From an uncultured Muribaculaceae bacterium (lineage in GTDB: Bacteria > Bacteroidota > Bacteroidia > Bacteroidales > Muribaculaceae), in assembly GCA_944321725.1 (NCBI GenBank), contig CALUMI010000006.1, forward strand, positions 25,490-89,489: a stretch of 64,000 nt of DNA, in the 5' to 3' direction. The translations under genes were made by a program, and so were the position numbers. Every line of letters starts with the position of its first letter. Positions within the stretch are counted from its first letter, which is position 1. A model generated the notes under the pieces. It made no database searches and was not told the origin of the DNA. It was given only the letters and a program-made list of their open reading frames with translations. This document shows positions 25,539 through 33,221 of this stretch, in pieces.

Positions 25539-26294
25539 ATGTCATTAGAAGATAGTATAAAACAAATAAGTGCCAAACGGCTTCCGGTGCATGTCGCTAT
25601 GATTATGGACGGAAACGGACGGTGGGCAAAGCAACGTGGCCTTGACCGCTCTATGGGGCATATAGAAGGTGTTAAAGCCGTGAGAAGGGTGACGGAAATC
25701 GCTTCGGATCTCGGCATAAAATACCTTACGCTTTACACTTTCTCGACCGAAAACTGGAATCGTCCGAAAGAAGAGGTCGAGGCATTGATGCACCTTATCG
25801 CCATTGCCATTGAGAAAGAAACCCCCGACCTCGTGAAAAACAACGTGAGGCTAAGGATTATAGGCGATATAGGCAGAATACCGGAATACTCTTTGGAACG
25901 TTTGCAAAATTGCGAGAACGCCACTTCCATGTGCTCGGGGTTGACGTTGGTGCTTGCCATAAGCTATTCTTCGCGTTGGGAAATTATCCGCGCGATACGA
26001 AATATAGCCGCAGATGTGGCCGATGGAAGAATCAGCCCGGACGACATCGATGAGCAGATGGTTGACGACAATCTGACCACTGCCGGCATACCCGACCCTG
26101 ATTTGCTGGTCAGGACAGGCGGCGACTATAGGATAAGCAATTATCTGTTGTGGCAGATTGCGTATTCAGAATTGTATTTTTCGGAAAAATATTGGCCGGA
26201 TTTCTCTAAGGAAGATTTCTGTGATGCTGTCCGGCAATATCAGTCGAGAGAGAGGCGTTTTGGAAAAACGAGCGAACAGGTACAAGATAATTAA
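25539..26294 (+). CDS. uppS: Isoprenyl transferase (undecaprenyl diphosphate synthase)
   Basis: UppS extends farnesyl diphosphate with isopentenyl units to make the C55 carrier for peptidoglycan and O-glycans. The 251-residue protein shows Asp24 in IMDGNGRWAKQRG, YLTLYTFSTENWNRP, and the C-terminal DLLVRTGGDYRISNYLLWQ...SELYF motif. The ATG at 25539 is preferred; an in-frame ATG 12 nt earlier is possible. It lies 18 bp before bamA in the outer-membrane biogenesis cluster. Confidence 0.97.
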   Translation: MSLEDSIKQISAKRLPVHVAMIMDGNGRWAKQRGLDRSMGHIEGVKAVRRVTEIASDLGIKYLTLYTFSTENWNRPKEEVEALMHLIAIAIEKETPDLVKNNVRLRIIGDIGRIPEYSLERLQNCENATSMCSGLTLVLAISYSSRWEIIRAIRNIAADVADGRISPDDIDEQMVDDNLTTAGIPDPDLLVRTGGDYRISNYLLWQIAYSELYFSEKYWPDFSKEDFCDAVRQYQSRERRFGKTSEQVQDN

Positions 26295-26312
26295 CGATAA
26301 TAAATTATAAAA

Positions 26313-28946
26313 ATGAGATATAAACTTCTACTCATCCTGATTTCATTGACTGTTGTGTTTGGCAACCGCTTGAAGGCTGCCGAACAGAACGATACGATTT
26401 ATAATCCGAATATTGTGTTTACGGGTATGCCGAAAAAATATGAGATAGCGGGTATCCGTGTCACCGGACTGCAGAATTATGAGGATTATATAGTGATCGG
26501 ATATTCAGGTTTGGCTGTAGGTGATGTAATTGAGATACCGGGTGACGATATAACCAACGCCGCAAAGCGTTTTTGGAGGCAGGGCCTGTTCTCGAAGATA
26601 CAGATTCGTGTCGAAAAAATTTGTGGTGACAAGGCTTGGCTGCTTTTCGACCTTCGTCAGCAGCCCCGCATCTCGCAGATTAATTACCACGGCGTGAAAA
26701 AAGGTGAGAGGGAGGACATAGAAGAGCGTCTGAACCTTATGATTGGAAACCAGATTACGCAAAATATCGTTAACCGTGCCGAAGAAATCATTTCGGCATA
26801 TTTTAAGCAGAAAGGTTTCAGCAATGTGGAGGTGGATGTGAGGCAGACACCTGATCTCAGCCATGAGAATGAGATGATTGTCGATATCGTTATCGACAAG
26901 AATGAAAAAATAAAAGTCCATAAAATCTATATCACCGGCAACAGTGTGCTTTCCGACAAAAAGTTGCAGCGTGTGATGAAGAAAACCAATGAAAAGAAGA
27001 GGCTTGTCAATTTGTTCAGGCAAAAGAAGTTTGTTGACAAAGATTTTGAGAATGACCTTGACTTGATTATCAAGAAATATAACGAATTGGGTTATCGTGA
27101 CGCCAAGATATTGAAAGACAGTGTGGCACGCTATAACGACAAATACGTCGATGTGTTTATTGAGCTTGAGGAGGGTAGACAATACTTCATATCCGACATC
27201 ACATGGGCGGGCAATACCATCTATCCGTCGTCGATGCTCGACAACATACTCGGTATGAAGAAAGGTGATGTATATAACCAGACGCTTCTCAATAAGCGCA
27301 CGCTTGAGGACGATGACGCTGTGGCCAACTTGTATATGAACCAAGGTTATCTGTTCTTCCAGCTGATTCCTATCGAGTCGAAGATAGAAGGCGATTCTAT
27401 CGCTTTGGAGATGAGAATAATGGAGGGACCGCAGGCGCGTATTAACAATATTGTGATTAACGGCAATGACAGGTTGTATGAAAAAGTCATACGCCGTGAA
27501 TTGCGTGTGCGTCCTGGCGATTTGTTCTCAAAAGACGCTTTGCAGCGTTCAGCCCGTGAAATTGCGCAGACAGGCCATTTCGACCCGGAATCGATGGACA
27601 TACGTCCGGAGCCTAACACCGAAAACGGTACTGTGGATCTGATATTTAATCTTACATCGAAAAACAGCGATCAAGTGGAGCTTTCTGCCGGTTGGGGACA
27701 GACGGGTATAATCGGTAAGGTGGCTTTGAAATTCACCAATTTCTCCATAAAGAATCTGTTTAATCCGAAGTCGTATAAAGGTATCATACCGCAAGGCGAG
27801 GGGCAGACGTTCTCTATCAGCGCGCAAACCAATGCCAAGTATTATCAGGCATATAGCTTGTCGTTCCTCGACCCGTGGTTTGGCGGAAAACGCCCGAACT
27901 CATTGTCGGTGTCGGCCTACTATTCGCGTCAGACCGGTGTGAACTCCAGCTTCTATAACGATAATTATTATAATGGTATGCTGTACAATAATTTCGGTAA
28001 TTATTGGGGTACGGGATACTATCCGAGCTACTACAGCGACTATTACCAGAACAGTATCGAGAATGCTTATGACCGCAACAAGTACTTGCAGATGGCAGGC
28101 ATCGCAATAGGTTTCGGAAAACGTCTTAATTGGCCGGACAACTATTTTACGTTCCAGGCTCAGTTGTCGTATAATTGGTATCATCTGAAGAATTGGGAAT
28201 ATTTGTATTACATGAACAATGGTACGTCTAACGCCTTTGTGCTCGGGCTTTCGTTTGCCCGCAACAGTATCGACAACCCGATATACACACGTAGCGGTAG
28301 CCAATTCTCTTTGGATTTGAGCCTTACGCCTCCGGTGTCGCTGTTCTCCAACAAAAATTGGAAAGCGTTGTCGGAAGCCGGAACTCAGCAGGCAAAAGAG
28401 GAGATGTACCGGTGGATAGAATATTGGAAATTGAAATTCAAGGCCCGTACTTACACCCCGCTGACCGACCCTGACGGAAAATGGACGCTTGTGCTTATGA
28501 CCCGTGCCGACATCGGTTTGCTCGGGAGCTATAACAAATATTTGAAATCTCCGTTCGAAACTTTTTATGTCGGTGGCGACGGCATGTCGGGAAGCTACGG
28601 ATACGCGCAGGAAACGATTGCTTTGCGCGGTTATGACAACGGAGCGTTTACCCCGTGGACCAAAGACGGGTATGCTTACACACGGTTCTGCATGGAGCTG
28701 CACTTCCCGTTCATGTTGCAGCCTACAACCACTATCTACGGGCTTGCTTTCTTGGAGGGCGGTAACGCTTGGAACGACATGAAGGATTTCTCACCTTTCA
28801 ATCTGAAGCGTTCTGCCGGTGCCGGAGTGCGTATTTATCTGCCTATGGTCGGTATGATGGGTATCGACTGGGCTTATGGTTTCGACGAGGTGTTCGGGCA
28901 AAAAGGCGGCAGCCACTTCCATTTCATACTTGGTCAAGAATTCTAA
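26313..28946 (+). CDS. bamA: Outer membrane protein assembly factor BamA
   Basis: BamA inserts beta-barrel proteins into the outer membrane. The 877-residue protein has a signal peptide, about five POTRA domains (roughly 40-460, with GIRVTGLQNY, KVHKIYITGNSVLSDKKLQ and NIVINGNDRLYEKVIRRELR) and a C-terminal 16-strand barrel. The barrel contains a lid-like Tyr/Asn-rich insertion near residue 555-590. The last residue is Phe, as the barrel signal requires. The neighbours (uppS before, two ompH/skp after) are the standard arrangement. Confidence 0.97.
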   Translation: MRYKLLLILISLTVVFGNRLKAAEQNDTIYNPNIVFTGMPKKYEIAGIRVTGLQNYEDYIVIGYSGLAVGDVIEIPGDDITNAAKRFWRQGLFSKIQIRVEKICGDKAWLLFDLRQQPRISQINYHGVKKGEREDIEERLNLMIGNQITQNIVNRAEEIISAYFKQKGFSNVEVDVRQTPDLSHENEMIVDIVIDKNEKIKVHKIYITGNSVLSDKKLQRVMKKTNEKKRLVNLFRQKKFVDKDFENDLDLIIKKYNELGYRDAKILKDSVARYNDKYVDVFIELEEGRQYFISDITWAGNTIYPSSMLDNILGMKKGDVYNQTLLNKRTLEDDDAVANLYMNQGYLFFQLIPIESKIEGDSIALEMRIMEGPQARINNIVINGNDRLYEKVIRRELRVRPGDLFSKDALQRSAREIAQTGHFDPESMDIRPEPNTENGTVDLIFNLTSKNSDQVELSAGWGQTGIIGKVALKFTNFSIKNLFNPKSYKGIIPQGEGQTFSISAQTNAKYYQAYSLSFLDPWFGGKRPNSLSVSAYYSRQTGVNSSFYNDNYYNGMLYNNFGNYWGTGYYPSYYSDYYQNSIENAYDRNKYLQMAGIAIGFGKRLNWPDNYFTFQAQLSYNWYHLKNWEYLYYMNNGTSNAFVLGLSFARNSIDNPIYTRSGSQFSLDLSLTPPVSLFSNKNWKALSEAGTQQAKEEMYRWIEYWKLKFKARTYTPLTDPDGKWTLVLMTRADIGLLGSYNKYLKSPFETFYVGGDGMSGSYGYAQETIALRGYDNGAFTPWTKDGYAYTRFCMELHFPFMLQPTTTIYGLAFLEGGNAWNDMKDFSPFNLKRSAGAGVRIYLPMVGMMGIDWAYGFDEVFGQKGGSHFHFILGQEF

Positions 28947-29024
28947 AAAAGCGATAATTATGCTTTAGCGGATAAACTATGTGGATTAATTTGTGTCATA
29001 TATCTGAACAATAAATTTTTAACT

Positions 29025-29543
29025 ATGAAGAGAATTATTATAATGGCAGCGTTTGCCGCTTTATTTTCATTCGGGGCTTACGCGCAAAAATACGCGTTGG
29101 TCGACATGGAGTATATCCTGAAGAATATTCCGCAATACGAAATGGCAAACGAGCAGCTCAATCAAGTGTCGTTGCGTTGGCAGAAAGAGGTGGAAACCAA
29201 GACTAAAGAGGCTGAAACGCTTTATAAAAACTATCAGAGCGACATGGTGTTTCTGACAGATGAGCAAAAGACCAAGAAAGAGGAGGAGATAGTTGCCAAA
29301 GAAAAAGAGGCGGCAGAGCTTCAGGCTAAATATTTCGGGCCGCAAGGCGAGTTGTACAAGAAAAGACAGTCGCTTATGGAGCCTATTCAGAACGACATAT
29401 ATGAGGCTGTGAAAAAAGTGTCGGATGAGAAAGGATATCAGGTGATTTTCGACCGCGCATCGTCGGCAGGTATTGTTTTTGCCTCTCCGAGAATCGACAT
29501 AAGCAATGAAGTCCTGTCTAAATTGGGATATTCAAAGGATTAA
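29025..29543 (+). CDS. OmpH/Skp-family periplasmic chaperone (first copy)
   Basis: The 172-residue protein has a signal peptide (FGAYA-Q). An extended coiled coil rich in Lys and Glu (about 40-125) forms the tentacle arms, and the ends form the trimer core (KYALVDMEYILKNIPQYE and YQVIFDRASSAGIVFASP). Skp-like chaperones hold unfolded outer-membrane proteins for BamA. It lies 78 bp after bamA and is followed by a second copy. Confidence 0.93.
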   Translation: MKRIIIMAAFAALFSFGAYAQKYALVDMEYILKNIPQYEMANEQLNQVSLRWQKEVETKTKEAETLYKNYQSDMVFLTDEQKTKKEEEIVAKEKEAAELQAKYFGPQGELYKKRQSLMEPIQNDIYEAVKKVSDEKGYQVIFDRASSAGIVFASPRIDISNEVLSKLGYSKD

Positions 29544-29546
29544 TAT

Positions 29547-29554
29547 TATCTTTG
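29547..29554 (+). promoter_or_regulatory. -7 promoter box between the two ompH genes
   Basis: TATCTTTG, an exact match, starts 4 nt after the stop of the first ompH and 45 nt before the ATG of the second. This gives the second copy its own start. Confidence 0.65.
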
Positions 29555-29591
29555 CACACAGAGAAAATAAATTAAAAAACTATAAACAAAG

Positions 29592-30167
29592 ATGTTAAAA
29601 AAAGTATTATTAGCGGCAGCATTGGTTGTACCGATGTGTTTGTCTGCCCAATCGAAATTCGGATACGTAAATTCTACTGAGATTTTCGACCTTATGCCGG
29701 AAAAAGCTACTGCTGAGGCCTCTTTGCAGGAAGTGGGGAAGAAATACGACACTGAATTTAAGGCTTTGCAGGATGAGTTTAATAAAAAATTCGGTGAATA
29801 TCAGGCTCTTGCCCAAGACACACCGGCCTCTATAAAGGAGCGCCGCGAGCAGGAACTTCAGGAGCTGCAAACAAAAATACAGAATTTCCAACAAGTGGCC
29901 GGACAGGATTTGCAGCGTCAGCAGCAAGTGCTGCTTGCTCCTATACAGGAAAAGATACGCACAGCAATACAGGCGGTAGGCGCGGAGAACGGTTTTACTT
30001 TTATTTTTGACAATTCGATTCCGACAATCGTGTATCAGGGGGCTGACGCTGTTAACGTGACACCTCTCGTGAAAGCGAAACTTAATTTGAAAGACGCTCC
30101 GGCGGCTTCAACTGCAGGCGCGGCATCTGATACTTCTGCAGCGGCCGCTACAACCACGACGAAATAA
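29592..30167 (+). CDS. OmpH/Skp-family periplasmic chaperone (second copy)
   Basis: The 191-residue protein has a signal peptide (MCLSAQS), the core strand SKFGYVNSTEIFDLMPEKAT, a Gln/Glu-rich coiled coil (about 60-125) and the closing strand FTFIFDNSIPTIVYQGADAVNVT. An Ala/Thr-rich tail ends the protein. It serves with the first copy as a chaperone for outer-membrane proteins. Its own -7 box suggests separate control. A terminator follows at 30191. Confidence 0.93.
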   Translation: MLKKVLLAAALVVPMCLSAQSKFGYVNSTEIFDLMPEKATAEASLQEVGKKYDTEFKALQDEFNKKFGEYQALAQDTPASIKERREQELQELQTKIQNFQQVAGQDLQRQQQVLLAPIQEKIRTAIQAVGAENGFTFIFDNSIPTIVYQGADAVNVTPLVKAKLNLKDAPAASTAGAASDTSAAAATTTTK

Positions 30168-30190
30168 AAATTGCGAAATAGATTATATCC

Positions 30191-30222
30191 AACGGCTGAG
30201 GCATTCCCTCAGCCGTTTTTTT
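30191..30222 (+). terminator. Intrinsic terminator of the bamA-ompH cluster
   Basis: AACGGCTGAGG pairs with CCTCAGCCGTT around a 5-nt loop, followed by a run of T. Confidence 0.93.
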
Positions 30223-30364
30223 GTCATTATACCTTAGCAGTTGGGATATCTTTTTGACTATATGAGAGGGCATCGTTGAGGCTCTGCTTACATAGAGATT
30301 GCATGTGGATAGGCTATGCCTATGCCCTGCTATAAAAAACTTGTTGATAAAAATTCGAAAAATG

Positions 30365-30395
30365 TTTGCCGGTTCGGAAAAAGTATGTACCTTTG
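30365..30395 (+). promoter_or_regulatory. Full consensus promoter for the SRP RNA
   Basis: TTTG at 30365-30368, exactly 19 bp, TACCTTTG at 30388-30395. The predicted start is close to the first base of the RNA at 30401. Confidence 0.85.
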
Positions 30396-30400
30396 CAGCC

Positions 30401-30501
30401 GGGTAAGTCCTATACGGCCAGCTCCTTGTGAACTCCCCCAGGTCTTGACCGAAGCAAGGGTAGCAGGTTGTAGCGGCGCGATATAGTTCGCTTGCCCTTT
30501 T
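30401..30501 (+). ncRNA. ffs: Signal recognition particle RNA (small bacterial type)
   Basis: The central part holds the conserved SRP RNA helix 8: GAACTCCCCCAGGTCTTGAC, then CGAAGCAAGGGTAGCA, which binds Ffh. The ends pair (GGGTAAG at 30401 with CTTGCCC at 30491-30497) and a run of four T follows. The length of about 100 nt is normal for the short form without an Alu domain. A consensus promoter stands directly upstream. tRNA-Thr begins 3 nt after it. The exact ends are estimates. Confidence 0.9.
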
Positions 30502-30504
30502 AAT

Positions 30505-30578
30505 GCCTCTTTAGCTCAGTTGGCCAGAGCACGTGATTTGTAATCTCGGGGTCGTTGGTTCGAATCCGACAAGAGGCT
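30505..30578 (+). tRNA. tRNA-Thr (anticodon UGU)
   Basis: The 74-nt cloverleaf has acceptor arms GCCTCTT/AAGAGGC, D arm GCTC/GAGC, anticodon loop TTTGTAA (anticodon TGT, reading ACA) and T arm GTTGG/CCGAC around TTCGAAT. The anticodon stem has one T-T mismatch. The discriminator is T, and CCA is not encoded. It lies 3 nt after the SRP RNA and must share its transcript unless an internal promoter exists inside ffs. Confidence 0.95.
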
Positions 30579-30591
30579 CGAAAGAGTTGCG

Positions 30592-30619
30592 AGGAAGCCT
30601 GAAAGGGTTTCCTTTTTTT
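30592..30619 (+). terminator. Intrinsic terminator after tRNA-Thr
   Basis: AGGAAGCC pairs with GGTTTCCT (one G-T pair) around a short loop, followed by seven T. Confidence 0.85.
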
Positions 30620-30639
30620 ATTTTGTATACGGGTTAAAA

Positions 30640-30680
30640 TTTACGCCATGCATTCGGCTTTACGGTCTGCATGGCGTAAA
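30640..30680. terminator. Inverted repeat 3' of the minus-strand lipoprotein gene
   Basis: TTACGCCATGCA (30641-30652) and TGCATGGCGTAA (30668-30679) are perfect inverted repeats; one more pair extends them. On the minus strand the stem runs into ATTTTAA, so it probably ends transcription of the lipoprotein gene. Confidence 0.65.
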
Positions 30681-30709
30681 ATGTTGTGTGGCGTTTTGCC
30701 GGTGGACGG

Positions 30710-31378
30710 TTATTGCAGTTTCATCGTTATTTTGCCGTCGGGTGCCACCTCGAAATCTATTTCATAATAGATTATTGATGTTGTGCCGGCGTTTGATACT
30801 GTTTCGTTGCCTTTTTCAATTACATTGAAAGTGAACTCCGTGCGGTAGTCTGAGCTGTATTCTCCTTTTCCTGTGCTTGATGTAGGGACACCTGCCTCAA
30901 TTCTGTAGACTGCCAATGATTTGAACTCATATTCTTCCGGAATCATTGTCTTTGCCTCTTCCAATTGTTTTGTGATTGCCGCCGGATCGAGCTTGCTCGC
31001 GTCGATTGGTGTTATTTTTTCATAGTCGAGTCCTTGCTGGTACCAATGGTCGGGAGATATGTCGGCGGGTTTCCATCCGAGTTGTCCCAAAAATCCCTGA
31101 CTGAACACTTGCCCGTTGGATTTTACAAGTTTCACGAAAATACTTCCCAAATTAAGGTTGTTTTCCAGCTTTTCCGAGTCGCTTGCCCCCTCGCTCCATT
31201 CTATTTGGATTATTTTCCATTCGTTCGGATCGACATTCTTGGTTGTGATTTCTTTTACTTTCTCAACTGCCTCAGGAGAGTCCATTGCGAGTTTTCCGAA
31301 TGAGCCTGCTCCGCCGCAGGATGTGATTGCGCCGGCTGTCAGCGCGATAGCCATGATGTTTAAAAGTTTGACTTTCAT
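30710..31378 (-). CDS. Hypothetical lipoprotein of 222 residues
   Basis: Read from the ATG at 31378, the protein begins with a lipoprotein signal (lipobox AITSCGG, Cys20). The mature part has two beta-rich stretches (NEWKIIQIEWSEGAS, FVKLVKSNGQVFSQGFLG, and near the end TTSIIYYEIDFEVAPDGKIT) joined by an acidic helical segment. I do not recognise the family. The frame is open 141 nt further upstream, across the likely promoter; that part lacks signal character and is not included. The probable -7 box at 31507 lies about 129 nt upstream and is flanked by G6 and C8 tracts, which could make its expression variable. Confidence 0.7.
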   Translation of the reverse strand: MKVKLLNIMAIALTAGAITSCGGAGSFGKLAMDSPEAVEKVKEITTKNVDPNEWKIIQIEWSEGASDSEKLENNLNLGSIFVKLVKSNGQVFSQGFLGQLGWKPADISPDHWYQQGLDYEKITPIDASKLDPAAITKQLEEAKTMIPEEYEFKSLAVYRIEAGVPTSSTGKGEYSSDYRTEFTFNVIEKGNETVSNAGTTSIIYYEIDFEVAPDGKITMKLQ

Positions 31379-31506
31379 AAGAAAAATTGGTTTTAAGTTA
31401 TAAATATTGTTGGTTTGAATTTTAATTCTCGTTTTCCGTGTGGCTGCATGGGCGCAGAGTTTCAAATTTGTCTGAATCGCTTTGCCGAGCCGCATTCTAT
31501 TTTCTG

Positions 31507-31514
31507 CAAATATA
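31507..31514 (-). promoter_or_regulatory. -7 promoter box for the minus-strand lipoprotein gene
   Basis: TATATTTG on the minus strand, an exact match. The usual -33 position falls in the C8 tract (31533-31540). Confidence 0.6.
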
Positions 31515-31521
31515 CGCAAAA

Positions 31522-31540
31522 GGGGGGCATTACCCCCCCC
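31522..31540. repeat. G6-CATTA-C8 inverted homopolymer tracts
   Basis: Six G (31522-31527), CATTA, then eight C (31533-31540). The tracts are complementary and lie at the spacer and -33 region of the promoter at 31507. Homopolymer slippage would alter promoter spacing. Confidence 0.85.
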
Positions 31541-31573
31541 ATTTTGTTAAAAAAGCATAATCGGTCGTGTCCC

Positions 31574-31648
31574 TAAAATACTATTTTAGAGTTTGTGTTG
31601 GCGTTGCCGGGCACGGCGGCAATACCGATACAAAATAGTACTGTTTTA
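31574..31648. other. 75-nt nested stem-loop element of unknown function
   Basis: The outer stem pairs TACTATTTT (31579-31587) with AAAATAGTA (31632-31640) and continues with TAAAA/TTTTA across a 3-nt bulge. Inside, TTGG/CCGA and TTGCCG (31604-31609) with CGGCAA (31617-31622) form a GC-rich stem with a 7-nt loop. It is neither the rpsO terminator (31686-31729) nor the lipoprotein promoter. It could be a small RNA, a REP-like palindrome or a protein-binding site. Confidence 0.5.
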
Positions 31649-31685
31649 TTCGTTAGATTGTGTTTATGATATGTTTTATTCTTAA

Positions 31686-31729
31686 AAAAACAAGCAGGTT
31701 GGCATATTAAAACCAACCTGCTTGTTTTT
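31686..31729 (-). terminator. Intrinsic terminator of rpsO
   Basis: AAAAACAAGCAGGTTGG (31686-31702) and CCAACCTGCTTGTTTTT (31713-31729) are perfect 17-bp inverted repeats with T at the 3' end on the minus strand. Confidence 0.95.
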
Positions 31730-31754
31730 ACCATAAATGCAATCTTTGTTAAGA

Positions 31755-32030
31755 TTACTTTCTGATTCCGAGCTCTTCTTTTGCAATGATTGCGCGGTAA
31801 CGCTCTATGTCTGTTCTGATCAGATAGTCGAGCAGACGGCGGCGTTTACCTACAAGTTTCTTAAGTGCGCGGGTTGTACTATGATCTTTGTGATTTGACT
31901 TCAAATGTTCAGTCAAATGAGCTATACGGATAGAAAATAATGCTATCTGGGATTCAGCTGACCCGGTATCAGTATTCGACTTACCGTATTTCTCGAAGAT
32001 CGCTTTTTTGTCTTCAGAATTCAAATACAT
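31755..32030 (-). CDS. rpsO: 30S ribosomal protein S15
   Basis: The 91-residue protein has the S15 signature: GSAESQIALFSIRIAHLTEHLKSNHKDHST followed by LVGKRRRLLDYLIRTD (shortened to DTGSAESQIALFSIRIAHLT and KRRRLLDYL). It binds 16S rRNA helices 20-22 in the small subunit platform. Its own -7 box lies at 32070 and a strong terminator follows at 31686, so it is a single-gene unit. Confidence 0.97.
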   Translation of the reverse strand: MYLNSEDKKAIFEKYGKSNTDTGSAESQIALFSIRIAHLTEHLKSNHKDHSTTRALKKLVGKRRRLLDYLIRTDIERYRAIIAKEELGIRK

Positions 32031-32069
32031 TCTAAATGAGTTAATTAGTTAGTTAATAAATTTGCGGTG

Positions 32070-32077
32070 CAAAGTTA
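32070..32077 (-). promoter_or_regulatory. -7 promoter box for rpsO
   Basis: TAACTTTG on the minus strand, an exact match, with TTG 20 bp upstream (32098-32100). It lies 39 nt before the start codon. Confidence 0.65.
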
Positions 32078-32135
32078 TGATTTATTTGTGAAACAGGCAA
32101 TTCTTTGTCTGCTATTTTTTGTTGTTTTTTTATTG

Positions 32136-32239
32136 TATCTTTGAATAAGATAAGCTGCATCTCGGCAAAGCAAATTAAGCAAGCTCTTTGCATTGCACTC
32201 GATTTGCATTATCTTTGTGCATGATAAGCTGCATTTCGG
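32136..32239 (+). repeat. Direct repeat pair carrying -7 boxes upstream of the DUF5106 gene
   Basis: TATCTTTG, five variable bases, GATAAGCTGCATCTCGG occurs at 32136-32165. A second copy, TATCTTTG, five variable bases, GATAAGCTGCATTTCGG, occurs at 32210-32239, 74 bp later. Each copy contains a perfect -7 box. Similar 'AAGCTGCATCTCGG...CTCGATTTGCATTATCTTTG' intergenic repeats are frequent in Bacteroidales genomes as I recall. The second box (32210-32217) is the likely promoter of the gene at 32326. Confidence 0.7.
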
Positions 32240-32325
32240 TATAATGTCCAAGTTGGCTTGGGGATTTTGCTTGCGGAGTTGCATTATTTGCGGCGGTTGC
32301 TGCTTATCGCTTTAAAATTATTTTT

Positions 32326-33207
32326 ATGGGACGGTTTTTTATAAACATTGTTTTTTCTGTGGCTTTGGCGATGCCTTTTTTGGCAGGCGCGGCAGAGCCT
32401 CTTTTTGAGTATCCGCAGGTTCCGGATCAGTTGACAAAGGTGAATTTGCGCTCCAATTTTATGATAACTCATTTATGGGACGAATGCAGCCTTGATAAAG
32501 AAGCGATTACGGATGTGGAGTCGTTCAGAGAAACTTTTACCGACTTCCTTTCTTTTTTTCCGCTTGCCGATGTAGATGAGGTTGACAAAGCCGTGAAAAA
32601 GTTTGTTGACAAAGTTGCCAAGAATGAGGATAATCTCAAGACTGTCTTGGGATTTGTTGACACGGAAATATATAATCCTATGTCGCAATTTTGCAGCGAT
32701 GACGTTTATGTGATTTTCGCGCGGCATCTGATTGACAACAAAAAAGTGGATAAGAACGTTAAAAGCATGTTGGAGGAGAGAGCTTTGAAGATAAATAATT
32801 CCCGGCTTGACAAAGTGATTGGCGATTTCGGCTTGCAGAAAGGCGGCACTTCCGCCGGCACGTTGCACTCCTTGAAGTCGCAATATACAATCTTGATATT
32901 CAATATAGCCGGAGATTTCGACACATCTATCTATAAGTTGCGTTTAAGCACGGATATTGCCACCAACAATCTGATTAAGAACGGGGTGGTCAATGTTGTT
33001 TCGGTATATTCTTCCGCCGGAAAAAATGACGGCGACGCGGATTTGTGGCATGTGGCGACGATTCCCGACATGGAGCGCACGTATGACTTGCGTTTGCGGC
33101 CTTGCGTGTATTTGCTTGGCGCCGACAAGACGATTATAGCGAAAAGTCCGGATGTGGAGCAGATACTTTCTCTGATGGCGCAGTTGGGCAACTCGTTGGG
33201 TGTGTGA
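32326..33207 (+). CDS. Secreted DUF5106 protein with thioredoxin-like C-terminus
   Basis: The 293-residue protein has a signal peptide (FLAGAA-E). An N-terminal helical DUF5106 domain follows (about 25-150; FEYPQVPDQLTKVNLRSNFM, THLWDEC, FTDFLSFFPLADVDEVDKAV). The C-terminal half (about 165-290) follows a thioredoxin-like strand order (YTILIFNIAGDFDTSIYKLR, LRPCVYLLGADKTIIAKSP). The CxxC pair of active AhpC/TlpA proteins is absent, so a redox role is doubtful. It lies 14 bp before the DoxX gene and probably starts the long operon running to kdsA. Confidence 0.75.
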   Translation: MGRFFINIVFSVALAMPFLAGAAEPLFEYPQVPDQLTKVNLRSNFMITHLWDECSLDKEAITDVESFRETFTDFLSFFPLADVDEVDKAVKKFVDKVAKNEDNLKTVLGFVDTEIYNPMSQFCSDDVYVIFARHLIDNKKVDKNVKSMLEERALKINNSRLDKVIGDFGLQKGGTSAGTLHSLKSQYTILIFNIAGDFDTSIYKLRLSTDIATNNLIKNGVVNVVSVYSSAGKNDGDADLWHVATIPDMERTYDLRLRPCVYLLGADKTIIAKSPDVEQILSLMAQLGNSLGV

Positions 33208-33221
33208 CATAAATTTTGCGA

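Larger units (their letters stand above)
31379..31754. other. Gene-free 376-bp region between the lipoprotein gene and rpsO
   Basis: No protein gene is supported here. It holds the long leader of the lipoprotein gene, the -7 box at 31507, the G6/C8 tracts at 31522-31540, the 75-nt stem-loop at 31574-31648 and the rpsO terminator at 31686-31729. Confidence 0.7.
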
